In this document: positions 8,912 to 17,173 of the stretch, piece after piece
Layout of the letters: each line of letters begins with the position of its first letter
Position numbering within the stretch: the stretch's first letter is position 1
Assembly (NCBI RefSeq): GCF_001274725.1
Contig: NZ_LGUF01000007.1
Location: 1,666,273 to 1,730,272, forward strand
DNA length: 64,000 nt
Source of the DNA: Sporosarcina globispora
GTDB lineage: Bacteria; Bacillota; Bacilli; Bacillales; Cytobacillaceae
Direction of reading: 5' to 3'
The notes under the pieces: model-generated
What the model was told of the DNA's origin: nothing
The model's database searches: none
Seen by the model: the letters and a program-made list of their open reading frames with translations, nothing else
Position numbers and translations under genes: made by a program

Positions 8912-8940
8912 TAGACAGAAAAATTCAGACATGTTATACT
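8912..8940 (+). promoter_or_regulatory. Sigma-A promoter of lysC
   Basis: TAGACA, a 17-base spacer and TATACT with an extended TG. The start would be near 8947, giving a leader of about 470 bases that carries the lysine riboswitch. Confidence 0.7.
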
Positions 8941-9033
8941 AATTGAAACTTTATATCAATATCACTTTATAGCGATAAAGGGTAAGTTCATATAGTTCAA
9001 ATAAAGTCCTGAACTGTTGGACTGTATCGTTAA

Positions 9034-9281
9034 GTGAAGGTAGAGGTGCGAACTTCATCAGTAAAAGCTTGGAGAAGAATGAGCTTCCATGAAAAGCTTT
9101 GAAAGGGTATGTTCGCCGAAGTGGAGATCATCTCATCATTTTCTCTGCTGGTTCTGCATTGAACAAATGCAGAATTGTCAGGACAATGCCGTCCTGGAGA
9201 GCTATCTCACTGTGTTTGCTCACTTTTATACTTTGGCTGCACAGCAATGGGATAGTAATATATTCCATTGCTTTTTTTATT
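9034..9281 (+). ncRNA. Lysine riboswitch (L box) with terminator
   Basis: The L-box hallmarks appear in order: AGGTAGAGGTGCGAACTTC (9038-9056), CATCAGTA, GAGCTTCCATGAAAAGC, TTGAAAGGG, TCGCCGAAGTGGA and GTCCTGGAGAGCTATC. The expression platform is a terminator, AGCAATGG / TCCATTGCT followed by seven T (9243-9281). Lysine binding is expected to end transcription before lysC. Short open frames across this leader are coincidental. The rest of the 8884-9417 gap is the promoter plus a 130-base tail to the lysC binding site. Confidence 0.93.
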
Positions 9282-9417
9282 GCCTAAAAGGGTATTTTAA
9301 GACTTGAATTGGGTTTAAAGCCATTGTCAAATACAGCAGAAGTGGACTGGTCATTCCTCGACTTACAAAGGACGGCAAATCATAAAAATTTTAAAATTTT
9401 AGAAAGAGGGGAAAGCT

Positions 9418-10647
9418 GTGGGAATCATTGTGCAGAAATTCGGGGGAACCTCCGTAGGAACTGTAGACAGAATTCAAAATGTTGCCAATCGAGTAATTGA
9501 AGAAAAGAATAGAGGAAATGATGTTGTTGTGGTTGTTTCGGCAATGGGCAAGACGACCGATCAGCTGGTTGGCATGGCAAAGGAAATTACTCCATCTCCT
9601 GATAAAAGGGAAATGGATATGCTCCTTACTACAGGCGAACAGGTGACAATCTCTTTATTGGCAATGGCCTTAAATTCGAAAGGTCATCCTTCCGTTTCTT
9701 TTACAGGATGGCAGGCAGGCATCAAGACAGAGCCGGTCCATGGCAATGCAAGAATATTGGACATTGATACAGGGGCCATAAAGAGTGAATTGGATCGTGG
9801 GAAAATTGTTATTGTGGCAGGCTTCCAGGGAATGACTGAAGATGGCTCCATTACCACACTAGGACGTGGCGGATCCGATACAACTGCAGTTGCACTGGCT
9901 GCAGCACTTAAAGCTGATAAATGCGATATTTATACTGATGTAACAGGGGTGTTTACATCAGATCCCCGTTATATAAAGAATGCCAGAAAATTATATTCAG
10001 TTTCCTATGATGAAATGCTTGAGCTGGCCAATTTGGGGGCTGGTGTTCTTCATCCAAGGGCAGTTGAATTTGCTAAAAACTATGGACTTCCGCTTGAAGT
10101 GCGTTCAAGCCTGGAGAAGGAAGCTGGAACATTAATTGAGGAGGAAGTAAAAATGGAACAAAACTTAGTCGTGCGCGGTGTGGCTTTTGAGGATGATATT
10201 ACAAGGGTGACGATTCTTGGTCTGCCTAATTCACTGACTGGATTGTCTACTATTTTCTCGGCTCTTGCCAAAAATCACATTAACGTTGATATCATTATCC
10301 AGAGCATGACAGAAGCCCAGACGACGAACCTTTCATTTTCAATAAAGAATGAAGATCTCACCGAGACAGTAAAAGTGCTGGAAAAGCACAGAGAACAATT
10401 AAATTATGACCGCATCGAATGGGAATCCGGACTTGCAAAGGTTTCGATTGTCGGCTCAGGCATGATTTCCAATCCAGGTGTGGCTGCAGAAATGTTCGAA
10501 GTGCTTTCTGCTAATGAAATTCAGGTGAAAATGGTAAGCACGTCAGAAATTAAAGTCTCTGCAGTTATTGAAAACAGCAAAATGATTGATGCCGTCGATG
10601 CTTTGCATAATTCATTCAAGCTGTCTGTTTCTGCGGTTAAGGCTTAA
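9418..10647 (+). CDS. lysC: Lysine-sensitive aspartate kinase, alpha chain
   Basis: Phosphorylates aspartate, the first step to lysine, threonine, methionine and diaminopimelate. The 409-residue product carries the kinase domain (VQKFGGTSVGTVDRI at the N-terminus, GRGGSDTTAVALAAAL near 150-165) and two C-terminal ACT domains. It starts with GTG after AGAGGGG, and its length matches B. subtilis aspartokinase II (408). It is preceded by a lysine riboswitch, which identifies it as the lysine-responsive isozyme. Confidence 0.96.
   Translation: MGIIVQKFGGTSVGTVDRIQNVANRVIEEKNRGNDVVVVVSAMGKTTDQLVGMAKEITPSPDKREMDMLLTTGEQVTISLLAMALNSKGHPSVSFTGWQAGIKTEPVHGNARILDIDTGAIKSELDRGKIVIVAGFQGMTEDGSITTLGRGGSDTTAVALAAALKADKCDIYTDVTGVFTSDPRYIKNARKLYSVSYDEMLELANLGAGVLHPRAVEFAKNYGLPLEVRSSLEKEAGTLIEEEVKMEQNLVVRGVAFEDDITRVTILGLPNSLTGLSTIFSALAKNHINVDIIIQSMTEAQTTNLSFSIKNEDLTETVKVLEKHREQLNYDRIEWESGLAKVSIVGSGMISNPGVAAEMFEVLSANEIQVKMVSTSEIKVSAVIENSKMIDAVDALHNSFKLSVSAVKA
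10153..10647 (+). CDS. lysC: Aspartate kinase beta chain from an internal in-frame start
   Basis: Inside lysC an ATG at 10153 follows GAGGAGGAAG at ideal distance and would give a 164-residue protein made of the two ACT domains. In B. subtilis aspartokinase II the alpha and beta chains are known to come from in-phase overlapping reading with an internal start at the equivalent point. The internal binding site here supports the same arrangement. Expression itself is inferred. Confidence 0.75.
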   Translation: MEQNLVVRGVAFEDDITRVTILGLPNSLTGLSTIFSALAKNHINVDIIIQSMTEAQTTNLSFSIKNEDLTETVKVLEKHREQLNYDRIEWESGLAKVSIVGSGMISNPGVAAEMFEVLSANEIQVKMVSTSEIKVSAVIENSKMIDAVDALHNSFKLSVSAVKA

Positions 10648-10660
10648 TTCCTGGAATATC

Positions 10661-10696
10661 AAACAATAAGCTATCAAAATTGATAGCTTATTGTTT
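10661..10696. terminator. Bidirectional terminator between lysC and yslB
   Basis: Perfect 16-base stem (AAACAATAAGCTATCA and its complement) with a 4-base loop. A-rich and T-rich flanks let it serve both convergent genes. Confidence 0.9.
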
Positions 10697-10708
10697 GTAC
10701 ATATGATT

Positions 10709-11161
10709 TTACTCAGCAGGATCCTTTTTATCCCACTTCACCGTAATAAGGATTTTGTCAGTTTTTTTGCGGGGATGTTCGAATGCCTCACATATGACTT
10801 CTTTTTGAAGTTCAATCTGCTGGGCTATAAAGCCGGCTTCAAGCTGAAAGTTGCAGTCATTGTTTTTTTTGCAGCGGTCAGCAATCAGAGGGCTTGATAA
10901 TTCCATTTCAATTTCATGTTTAGATTCGTTTGAGATGGAAAGGTTTCCCCAGCCGGCATTTATAAAAAACTCGGCAATCTGGCTGGCTGTTTCCAGAGGA
11001 TACATGCGTGCAATCCTTTTGCCGGCCCAATATAAAATTTCCGGTGCTTCATTTCCCAAAAGGTCATGCAGCAGCACTTCCCGGATTAGTTCATAGCCAA
11101 ATACCGGAACTGACTGTATGTGATCTTCATTAGTGGATTTCGCAGATGCTAATTCGCTCAA
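10709..11161 (-). CDS. yslB: YslB family protein (DUF2507)
   Basis: 150-residue cytoplasmic protein of the YslB/DUF2507 family, which has a TRAPP/4-vinyl-reductase-like fold; function unknown. The features visible are a central FINAGWGNLSI region and three cysteines (RCKKNNDC and VICEAF) in the C-terminal half. It starts with TTG (complement of 11159-11161), with GAGGGGAG correctly spaced upstream. It sits convergent to lysC and divergent from sdhCAB, as in B. subtilis. Confidence 0.85.
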   Translation of the reverse strand: MSELASAKSTNEDHIQSVPVFGYELIREVLLHDLLGNEAPEILYWAGKRIARMYPLETASQIAEFFINAGWGNLSISNESKHEIEMELSSPLIADRCKKNNDCNFQLEAGFIAQQIELQKEVICEAFEHPRKKTDKILITVKWDKKDPAE

Positions 11162-11380
11162 TAGTCTCCCCTCTTTCTATTATTCTATTATATACAATAT
11201 GCTGAGGGAGTTAATATCAATTCGGGAAAAAATAGAACGATTTGCATAGAAATAATTACTATTTCAGTATACTTGAGTGCCACATTTAGGTCATATTGAA
11301 CCGCAATTATTATATGTTTTTTAGCCGATAATATTTTTTAAAAATTTTATTAATATGGAACATTTTATGTATCCGTTTTC

Positions 11381-11409
11381 TTGACGCTCTATTATCTTGG
11401 GAGTAAAAT
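11381..11409 (+). promoter_or_regulatory. Sigma-A promoter of sdhCAB
   Basis: TTGACG, a 17-base spacer and TAAAAT; start near 11416. The 11162-11509 gap also holds the leader hairpin at 11453. I see no clear operator. Confidence 0.65.
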
Positions 11410-11452
11410 GGACATGTCACATAATTGTAAGAAAATGAATAACATTTTCGAG

Positions 11453-11488
11453 ATGATGTCCTGAGCGGGGGCTCAGCATCATTTTTTT
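11453..11488 (+). promoter_or_regulatory. Terminator-like hairpin in the sdhC leader
   Basis: ATGATG(TC)CTGAGC pairs with GCTCAGCATCAT around a GGGG loop, followed by seven T. It lies between the promoter and the sdhC ribosome binding site, so it could be an attenuator or a 5' stability element. No upstream sequence is an obvious competing antiterminator. Confidence 0.7.
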
Positions 11489-11509
11489 AAAATCAGGGGG
11501 GGAAAGTTT

Positions 11510-12118
11510 ATGGCAGGTAATCGTGAGTTTTTTAATCGCAGACTGCATTCATTGCTTGGAGTAATACCAGTTGGATTGTTTTTGGTGCAGCACCTTGTAG
11601 TGAACCATTTTGCAACAGGGGGAGAGGAATCTTTTAATAATGCAGCGCATTTTATGGAAAGTCTTCCATTCAGAATATTCCTTGAAACGTTTGTAATCTA
11701 TTTACCTTTGCTGTTCCACGCAATCTATGGCCTTTATATTGCTTTTACTGCGAAAAATAACACAAGCAGATACTCGTACTTCCGCAACTGGATGTTTATG
11801 CTGCAGCGTATTTCAGGTGTCATTACGCTTGTTTTTGTTGCATGGCATGTTTGGGAAACACGTGTACAGGCTGCCTTTGGAGCAGAAGTTAACTTTCAGA
11901 TGATGGAGAATATCCTAGCTAATCCATTTATGTTCTGGTTCTATATTATTGGAGTTATCTCTGCAATTTTCCACTTTGCGAATGGGCTATGGTCATTCCT
12001 TGTCAGCTGGGGAATTACAGTATCCCCTCGTTCACAGGTTATTTCCACTTATGTAACGATCGGAATTTTTATCGCACTATCTATTGTTGGCGTTCGTGCG
12101 CTTACAGCATTTATTTAA
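11510..12118 (+). CDS. sdhC: Succinate dehydrogenase cytochrome b558 subunit
   Basis: Membrane anchor and haem-binding subunit of complex II, transferring electrons from succinate to menaquinone. The 202-residue protein has five hydrophobic spans with histidines (RRLHSLLG, LVQHLVVNHF, LLFHAIYGLY, AWHVWETR, IFHFANGLW) available as haem ligands, as in the B. subtilis di-haem subunit. AGGGGGGGAAAG precedes the ATG. It is first in sdhCAB. Confidence 0.95.
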   Translation: MAGNREFFNRRLHSLLGVIPVGLFLVQHLVVNHFATGGEESFNNAAHFMESLPFRIFLETFVIYLPLLFHAIYGLYIAFTAKNNTSRYSYFRNWMFMLQRISGVITLVFVAWHVWETRVQAAFGAEVNFQMMENILANPFMFWFYIIGVISAIFHFANGLWSFLVSWGITVSPRSQVISTYVTIGIFIALSIVGVRALTAFI

Positions 12119-12170
12119 TAGACAATAAAAGACTGTTAGACTTCGGATTTATTAAGTGCCAATAATATTT

Positions 12171-12226
12171 CAACTTTGAGAGTGGTCTAGCTTTGAGCGC
12201 GATAGGCAGGCGCTCTGCGCTTTTCT
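12171..12226 (+). repeat. Dispersed intergenic repeat, short copy (sdhC-sdhA gap)
   Basis: A 56-base fragment with the family landmarks CAACTTTGA, GTCTAGC and GGCGCTCTGCGCTTTTCT but without the internal CCTCGAGG section. It lies inside the sdh operon, so it must be transcribed. Confidence 0.55.
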
Positions 12227-12258
12227 AAGTTGTACTAGTAATTAGGGAGTGAGTCACA

Positions 12259-14019
12259 ATGGGAAAAGGAAAGGTAATAGTTGTCGGCGGCGGATTAGCC
12301 GGCTTAATGGCGACAATAAAAGTTGCAGAATCTGGGACTCCGGTTGAATTATTTTCTTTAGTGCCGGTAAAACGTTCTCACTCTGTTTGTGCCCAGGGCG
12401 GTATTAACGGAGCGGTAAATACAAAAGGGGAAGGCGATTCTCCTTTGATTCATTTTGATGATACAATTTATGGCGGAGACTTCCTGGCAAACCAGCCGCC
12501 TGTAAAAGCCATGGCAGAGGCTGCACCTGGCATCATTCACTTATTTGATCGTATGGGTGTTATGTTTAACCGTACACCTGAAGGCCTGCTGGACTTCCGA
12601 CGCTTTGGCGGAACACAGCATCACCGTACAGCATTTGCTGGTGCTACAACTGGGCAGCAGCTGCTTTATGCAATGGACGAGCAGGTACGACGCCATGAAG
12701 TTGCAGGTTTAGTGACAAAGTACGAAGGCTGGGAATTCTTAGGAGTGGTAATCGATGATGATGGAGCTTGTAAGGGTGTGGTTGCCCAGAACCTGACTTC
12801 AATGGAAATTAAGTCATTTGCTGCAGATGCCGTTATTATGGCTTCCGGCGGACCTGGCATCATCTTCGGAAAATCCACTAATTCTGTTATCAACACGGGC
12901 TCAGCTGCCTCAATCGTTTATCAGCAGGGAGCTTATTATGCAAATGGAGAATTTATTCAAATTCACCCAACCGCTATTCCGGGAGATGATAAGCTTCGCC
13001 TAATGAGTGAATCTGCCCGCGGTGAAGGCGGACGAGTTTGGACATACAAAGACGGAAAGCCATGGTACTTCCTTGAAGAGAAATATCCTGCCTATGGAAA
13101 CCTGGTGCCTCGAGATATTGCTACACGTGAAATTTTTGACGTGTGTGTTAACCAGAAGCTGGGCATTAATGGGGAGAACATGGTATACCTTGATCTTTCC
13201 CATAAAGATCCTAAAGAGCTTGATATTAAGCTTGGCGGAATCATTGAAATCTATGAGAAATTCCAGGGTGAAGATCCTCGTAAAGTGCCAATGAAAATCT
13301 TCCCTGCTGTCCATTATTCAATGGGCGGACTATGGGTTGACTATGATCAGATGACAAACATTCCTGGCTTATTTGCTGCGGGTGAATGTGATTATTCACA
13401 GCACGGTGCAAACCGTTTGGGCGCTAACTCACTACTATCAGCAATTTACGGCGGTATGGTTGCAGGCCCGAATGCAGTCAAATATATCAGCGGCTTAGAT
13501 AAGAGTGCAGAAGACCTGCCATCATCATTATTTGACCGCTACGTAAAACAGGAAGAAGAAAAGTGGAATAATATCATGTCTCTAGATGGAACAGAGAATG
13601 CATATGTTCTTCATAAAGAGCTTGGTGAGTGGATGACAGACAATGTAACGGTTGTCCGCCACAACGACAGACTATTGAAGACAGATGAAAAAATAGTTGA
13701 ACTTATGGAGCGCTATAATAACATCAATATCAATGACACAGCGAAGTGGAGCAACCAGGGTGCGAGCTTCACACGTCAATTGCAGAATATGCTTCAATTG
13801 GCACGTGTTATTACAATTGGTGCCTATAACCGTAATGAAAGCCGCGGTGCACACTATAAGCCGGATTTCCCTGAACGTAATGATGAGGAATTCATGAAGA
13901 CAACAATGGCGAAATTTGTTGATGCAAATTCCGCTCCTGCATTCCATTATGAAGATATCGATGTAAGTTTAATTAAACCGCGTAAGCGTGACTATTCCAA
14001 AAAGAAAGGGGAGAACTAA
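12259..14019 (+). CDS. sdhA: Succinate dehydrogenase flavoprotein subunit
   Basis: Oxidises succinate to fumarate using covalently bound FAD. 586 residues, identical in length to B. subtilis SdhA. The N-terminal FAD fold is VVGGGLAGLMATIKVAE; the covalent-FAD histidine lies near KRSHSVCAQGGING. Substrate-site segments include HPTAIPGDDKLRLMSESARGEGG and the active-site HYSMGGLWVDYD near 353. GGGAGTGAG precedes the ATG. sdhB starts four bases after its stop. Confidence 0.97.
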   Translation: MGKGKVIVVGGGLAGLMATIKVAESGTPVELFSLVPVKRSHSVCAQGGINGAVNTKGEGDSPLIHFDDTIYGGDFLANQPPVKAMAEAAPGIIHLFDRMGVMFNRTPEGLLDFRRFGGTQHHRTAFAGATTGQQLLYAMDEQVRRHEVAGLVTKYEGWEFLGVVIDDDGACKGVVAQNLTSMEIKSFAADAVIMASGGPGIIFGKSTNSVINTGSAASIVYQQGAYYANGEFIQIHPTAIPGDDKLRLMSESARGEGGRVWTYKDGKPWYFLEEKYPAYGNLVPRDIATREIFDVCVNQKLGINGENMVYLDLSHKDPKELDIKLGGIIEIYEKFQGEDPRKVPMKIFPAVHYSMGGLWVDYDQMTNIPGLFAAGECDYSQHGANRLGANSLLSAIYGGMVAGPNAVKYISGLDKSAEDLPSSLFDRYVKQEEEKWNNIMSLDGTENAYVLHKELGEWMTDNVTVVRHNDRLLKTDEKIVELMERYNNININDTAKWSNQGASFTRQLQNMLQLARVITIGAYNRNESRGAHYKPDFPERNDEEFMKTTMAKFVDANSAPAFHYEDIDVSLIKPRKRDYSKKKGEN

Positions 14020-14022
14020 GCT

Positions 14023-14790
14023 ATGCAAGAAACAAAAGCTAAAACAGTCCGTTTTGTAATCAGCCGCCAGGATACACTTGATTCAGCCCCTTATCAGGAA
14101 GAGTTTGAAATTGATTACCGTCCAAACATGAACGTTATTTCTGCCCTTATGGAAATCCGCAGAAATCCGGTGAATGTGAAAGGTGAAAATACTACTCCAA
14201 TCGCATGGGATATGAATTGCCTAGAAGAAGTTTGCGGTGCATGTTCTATGGTTATCAATGGAAAGCCCCGTCAGTCATGTACGGCACTTGTGGATCAGCT
14301 GGAACAGCCAATCCGCCTTGAACCGATGCGCACTTTCCCTGTAGTCCGTGACTTACAGGTCGACAGAAGCCGTATGTTTGATTCCTTGAAAAAGGTTAAA
14401 GCATGGATTCCAATCGATGGTACTTATGATTTGGGACCAGGTCCGCGTATGCCTGAGAGAAAGCGCCAATGGGCATATGAGCTGTCAAAATGCATGACAT
14501 GCGGGGTTTGTCTGGAAGCATGCCCGAATGTAAACAGCAAATCTGACTTTATTGGACCGGCTCCTTTGTCGCAAGTTCGTTTGTTCAATGCTCACCCAAC
14601 AGGTGAAATGAATAAAGCAGAACGCTTGGAGCAAATCATGGGTGATGGCGGACTTGCCAACTGCGGCAACTCCCAAAACTGCGTACAGTCTTGCCCTAAA
14701 GGCATTCCTTTAACGACATCCATTGCGGCACTGAACCGTGATACAACATTCCAGTCTTTTAAAAACTTCTTTGGAAGCGATCAGATCTAA
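14023..14790 (+). CDS. sdhB: Succinate dehydrogenase iron-sulfur subunit
   Basis: Carries the three Fe-S clusters that relay electrons from FAD to cytochrome b558. The 255-residue protein has the [2Fe-2S] ligands CLEEVCGACSMVINGKPRQSC near 67-87, and CMTCGVCLEACPN and CGNSQNCVQSCPKG near 160-230 for the [4Fe-4S] and [3Fe-4S] clusters. AGGGGAG lies at the end of sdhA, so translation is coupled. A terminator ends the operon. Confidence 0.97.
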   Translation: MQETKAKTVRFVISRQDTLDSAPYQEEFEIDYRPNMNVISALMEIRRNPVNVKGENTTPIAWDMNCLEEVCGACSMVINGKPRQSCTALVDQLEQPIRLEPMRTFPVVRDLQVDRSRMFDSLKKVKAWIPIDGTYDLGPGPRMPERKRQWAYELSKCMTCGVCLEACPNVNSKSDFIGPAPLSQVRLFNAHPTGEMNKAERLEQIMGDGGLANCGNSQNCVQSCPKGIPLTTSIAALNRDTTFQSFKNFFGSDQI

Positions 14791-14799
14791 ACATGATAG

Positions 14800-14831
14800 A
14801 ACCCCTCTTTCCTTTTGGAGAGGGGTTTTTG
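14800..14831 (+). terminator. Terminator of sdhCAB
   Basis: AACCCCTCT / AGAGGGGTT followed by T's. Transcription should stop before the 52-bp array. Confidence 0.92.
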
Positions 14832-14900
14832 CATTATTTTTTAAATATCTCATTGCAGCCCTAATACCCATGTCAATATGTCACAATCGACGAATGATGC

Positions 14901-16463
14901 CTTCGGACTGATTCTTCCGGATTTCCGCTGACCCTGTCCGAATGAGGCCTGGATTCGGACTGATTCTTCCGGATTTCCGCTATTCCTGTCCGAATGAGAC
15001 CCGGATTCGGACTGATTCTTCCGGATTTCCGTTATTCCTGTCCGAATGAGGCCTGGATTCGGACTGATTCTTCCGGATGTCTGCTATTCCTGTCCAAATG
15101 AGACCCGGATTCGGACTGATTCTTCCGGATGTCTGCTATTCCTGTCCAAATGAGACCCGGATTCGGACTGATTCTTCCGGATTTCCGCTATTCCTGTCCG
15201 AATGAGACCCGGATTCGGACTGATTCTTCCGGATTTCCGCTGATCCTGTCCGAATGAGGCCTGGATTCGGACTGATTCTTCCGGATTTCTGCTATTCCTG
15301 TCCGAATGAGACCCGGATTCGGACTGATTCTTCCGGATTTCCGCTGATCCTGTCCGAATGAGGCCTGGATTCGGACTGATTCTTCCGGATTTCTGCTATT
15401 CCTGTCCGAATGAGACCCGGATTCGGACTGATTCTTCCGGATTTCCGCTGATCCTGTCCGAATGAGGCCTGGATTCGGACTGATTCTTCCGGATGTCTGC
15501 TATTCCTGTCCAAATGAGACCCGGATTCGGACTGATTCTTCCGGATTTCCGCTATTCCTGTCCGAATGAGGCCTGGATTCGGACTGATTCTTCCGACTGA
15601 GGCCTGGATTCGGACTGATTCTTCCGGATGTCTGCTATTCCTGTCCAAATGAGACCCGGATTCGGACTGATTCTTCCGGATTTCCGCTATTCCTGTCCGA
15701 ATGAGGCCTGGATTCGGACTGATTCTTCCGGATTTCCGCTATTCCTGTCCGAATGAGGCCTGGATTCGGACTGATTCTTCCGGATTTCCGCTATTCCTGT
15801 CCGAATGAGACCCGGATTCGGACTGATTCTTCCGGATTTCCGCTATTCCTGTCCGAATGAGGCCTGGATTCGGACTGATTCTTCCGGATTTCCGCTATTC
15901 CTGTCCGAATGAGACCCGGATTCGGACTGATTCTTCCGGATTTCCGCTGATCCTGTCCGAATGAGGCCTGGATTCGGACTGATTCTTCCGGATTTCCGCT
16001 ATTCCTGTCCGAATGAGGCCTGGATTCGGACTGATTCTTCCGGATTTCCGCTATTCCTGTCCGAATGAGACCCGGATTCGGACTGATTCTTCCGGATTTC
16101 CGCTGATCCTGTCCGAATGAGGCCTGGATTCGGACTGATTCTTCCGGATTTCCGCTGACCCTGTCAGAATGAGGCCTGGATTCGGACTGATTCTTCCGGA
16201 TTCCCGCTATTCCTGTCCGAATAAGGCCTGAATTCGGACTGATTCTTCCGGATTTCCGCTATTCCTGTCCGAATGAGACCCGGATTCGGACTGATTCTTC
16301 CGGATTTCCGCTGATCCTGTCCGAATGAGGCCTGGATTCGGACTGATTCTTGCGGATGTCTGCTATTCCTGTCCAAATGAGACCCTGATTCGGGCTGATT
16401 CTTCCGGATTTCCGCTATTCCTGTCCGAATGAGGCCTGAATTCGGACTTTCTTCCGGATTTCC
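14901..16463. repeat. Tandem array of about thirty 52-bp hairpin repeats
   Basis: The period is exactly 52 bases: units start at 14901, 14953, 15005 and on to 15577, then 15608, 15660 and on to 16440. I count 29 full units, one 31-base truncated unit (15577-15607) and a partial last unit. Each junction contains GTCCGAAT and ATTCGGAC flanking a 9-base loop (GAGGCCTGG or GAGACCCGG), an 8-bp perfect stem. Five units carry a linked variant set (GATGTCTGC with GTCCAAAT). There are no non-repeat spacers, so it is not CRISPR. The frames that cross it on the minus strand are a by-product of the period. It fills the sdhB-ysmA gap almost completely. Confidence 0.97.
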
Positions 16464-16483
16464 AAGCTGAAAGGGTTTTTTTG

Positions 16484-16512
16484 TTTTCAAATAATTCCAA
16501 AAACACTATAAT
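16484..16512 (+). promoter_or_regulatory. Candidate promoter of ysmA
   Basis: TTTTCA, a 17-base spacer and TATAAT, directly after the 52-bp array. Start near 16519. Confidence 0.5.
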
Positions 16513-16526
16513 ATAATAAAACAGAG

Positions 16527-16540
16527 TGAATGCTCATTCA
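16527..16540. promoter_or_regulatory. FadR-like half-site palindrome upstream of the thioesterase gene
   Basis: TGAATG-CT-CATTCA, the same half sites as the FadR box at 2740 but with the spacing four bases shorter. It sits just after the predicted start, a usual repressor position. Whether FadR or another TetR protein reads it is not known. Confidence 0.45.
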
Positions 16541-16562
16541 TAAATAGCCGGGAGGAATCAGC

Positions 16563-17027
16563 ATGAAAAAATTGAGCTATATTGACGATTTTAAAAAATG
16601 GGAAGAAGAATTCATTTTCTTTCATCCAATAAAAGTCCGATTTTCTGAAACAGATATGTTTGGACATTTGAACAATACCGTTCCATTCACATATTATGAA
16701 GAAGCACGGATAGAATTCTTCAAAAGCAAAGGCTTTATGCAGGACTGGGTTAAGCATGATAATGAAACCATACCAGTTGTAGCAGACCTCCAATGCGATT
16801 TTATCTGCCAGGTTTTCTTTGATGAGGAAATACAAATATATGTAAAAGCTGCTTCAATAGGAAATTCTTCGGTTGATCTTCATTATATGGGCAAGAAATC
16901 AGATGGTTCAGTTTGCTTCACCGGCAGGGGGACGATGGTGCAGATATCAAAGGTGACAGGCAAGGGTGTGCCATGGACCGAAGAAATGAAAGAAATGCTG
17001 AAAAGCGGGGTTAAAGTACGAGCCTAA
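16563..17027 (+). CDS. ysmA: Acyl-CoA thioesterase, 4HBT hotdog family
   Basis: 154-residue hotdog-fold protein, probably hydrolysing an acyl-CoA. The diagnostic stretch is VRFSETDMFGHLNNTVPFTYYEEARIEFF near residues 22-50, with the Asp/His region typical of 4-hydroxybenzoyl-CoA thioesterase relatives. GGGAGGAATC precedes the ATG. It lies between sdhB and gerE, the place of ysmA in B. subtilis. The FadR-like palindrome in front would fit a role in acyl-CoA metabolism, but the substrate is unknown. Confidence 0.85.
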   Translation: MKKLSYIDDFKKWEEEFIFFHPIKVRFSETDMFGHLNNTVPFTYYEEARIEFFKSKGFMQDWVKHDNETIPVVADLQCDFICQVFFDEEIQIYVKAASIGNSSVDLHYMGKKSDGSVCFTGRGTMVQISKVTGKGVPWTEEMKEMLKSGVKVRA

Positions 17028-17080
17028 CGGCACAATGGCACATTTTTGAAAATAACTTTCTCCTTTCACTAAATATAGTC

Positions 17081-17108
17081 ACTTCGACTGTTTTGCTGAC
17101 ATATGATA
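17081..17108 (+). promoter_or_regulatory. Sigma-K promoter of gerE
   Basis: -35 AC at 17081, 17 bases, then CATATGATA, which matches the sigma-K -10 consensus CATANNNTA. gerE is a known sigma-K gene in B. subtilis. Confidence 0.7.
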
Positions 17109-17173
17109 TGGTGACTAAATATATACCCATCCCACGGTTCATAGCTGGCGAAAGGCAAGGAGGGTTACAATAC

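Noticed and set aside
9089..9307. Short frames across the lysC leader
   Set aside because: They run through the lysine riboswitch and its terminator.
15292..15648. Minus-strand frames of 118 and 108 residues through the 52-bp array (also 16164-16490)
   Set aside because: They exist because three 52-base units equal 52 codons without a stop. There is no ribosome binding site, frames change with the truncated unit, and the content is a plain translation of the repeat.
14901..16463. CRISPR array
   Set aside because: Units are directly adjacent with no unique spacers, and no cas genes are nearby.
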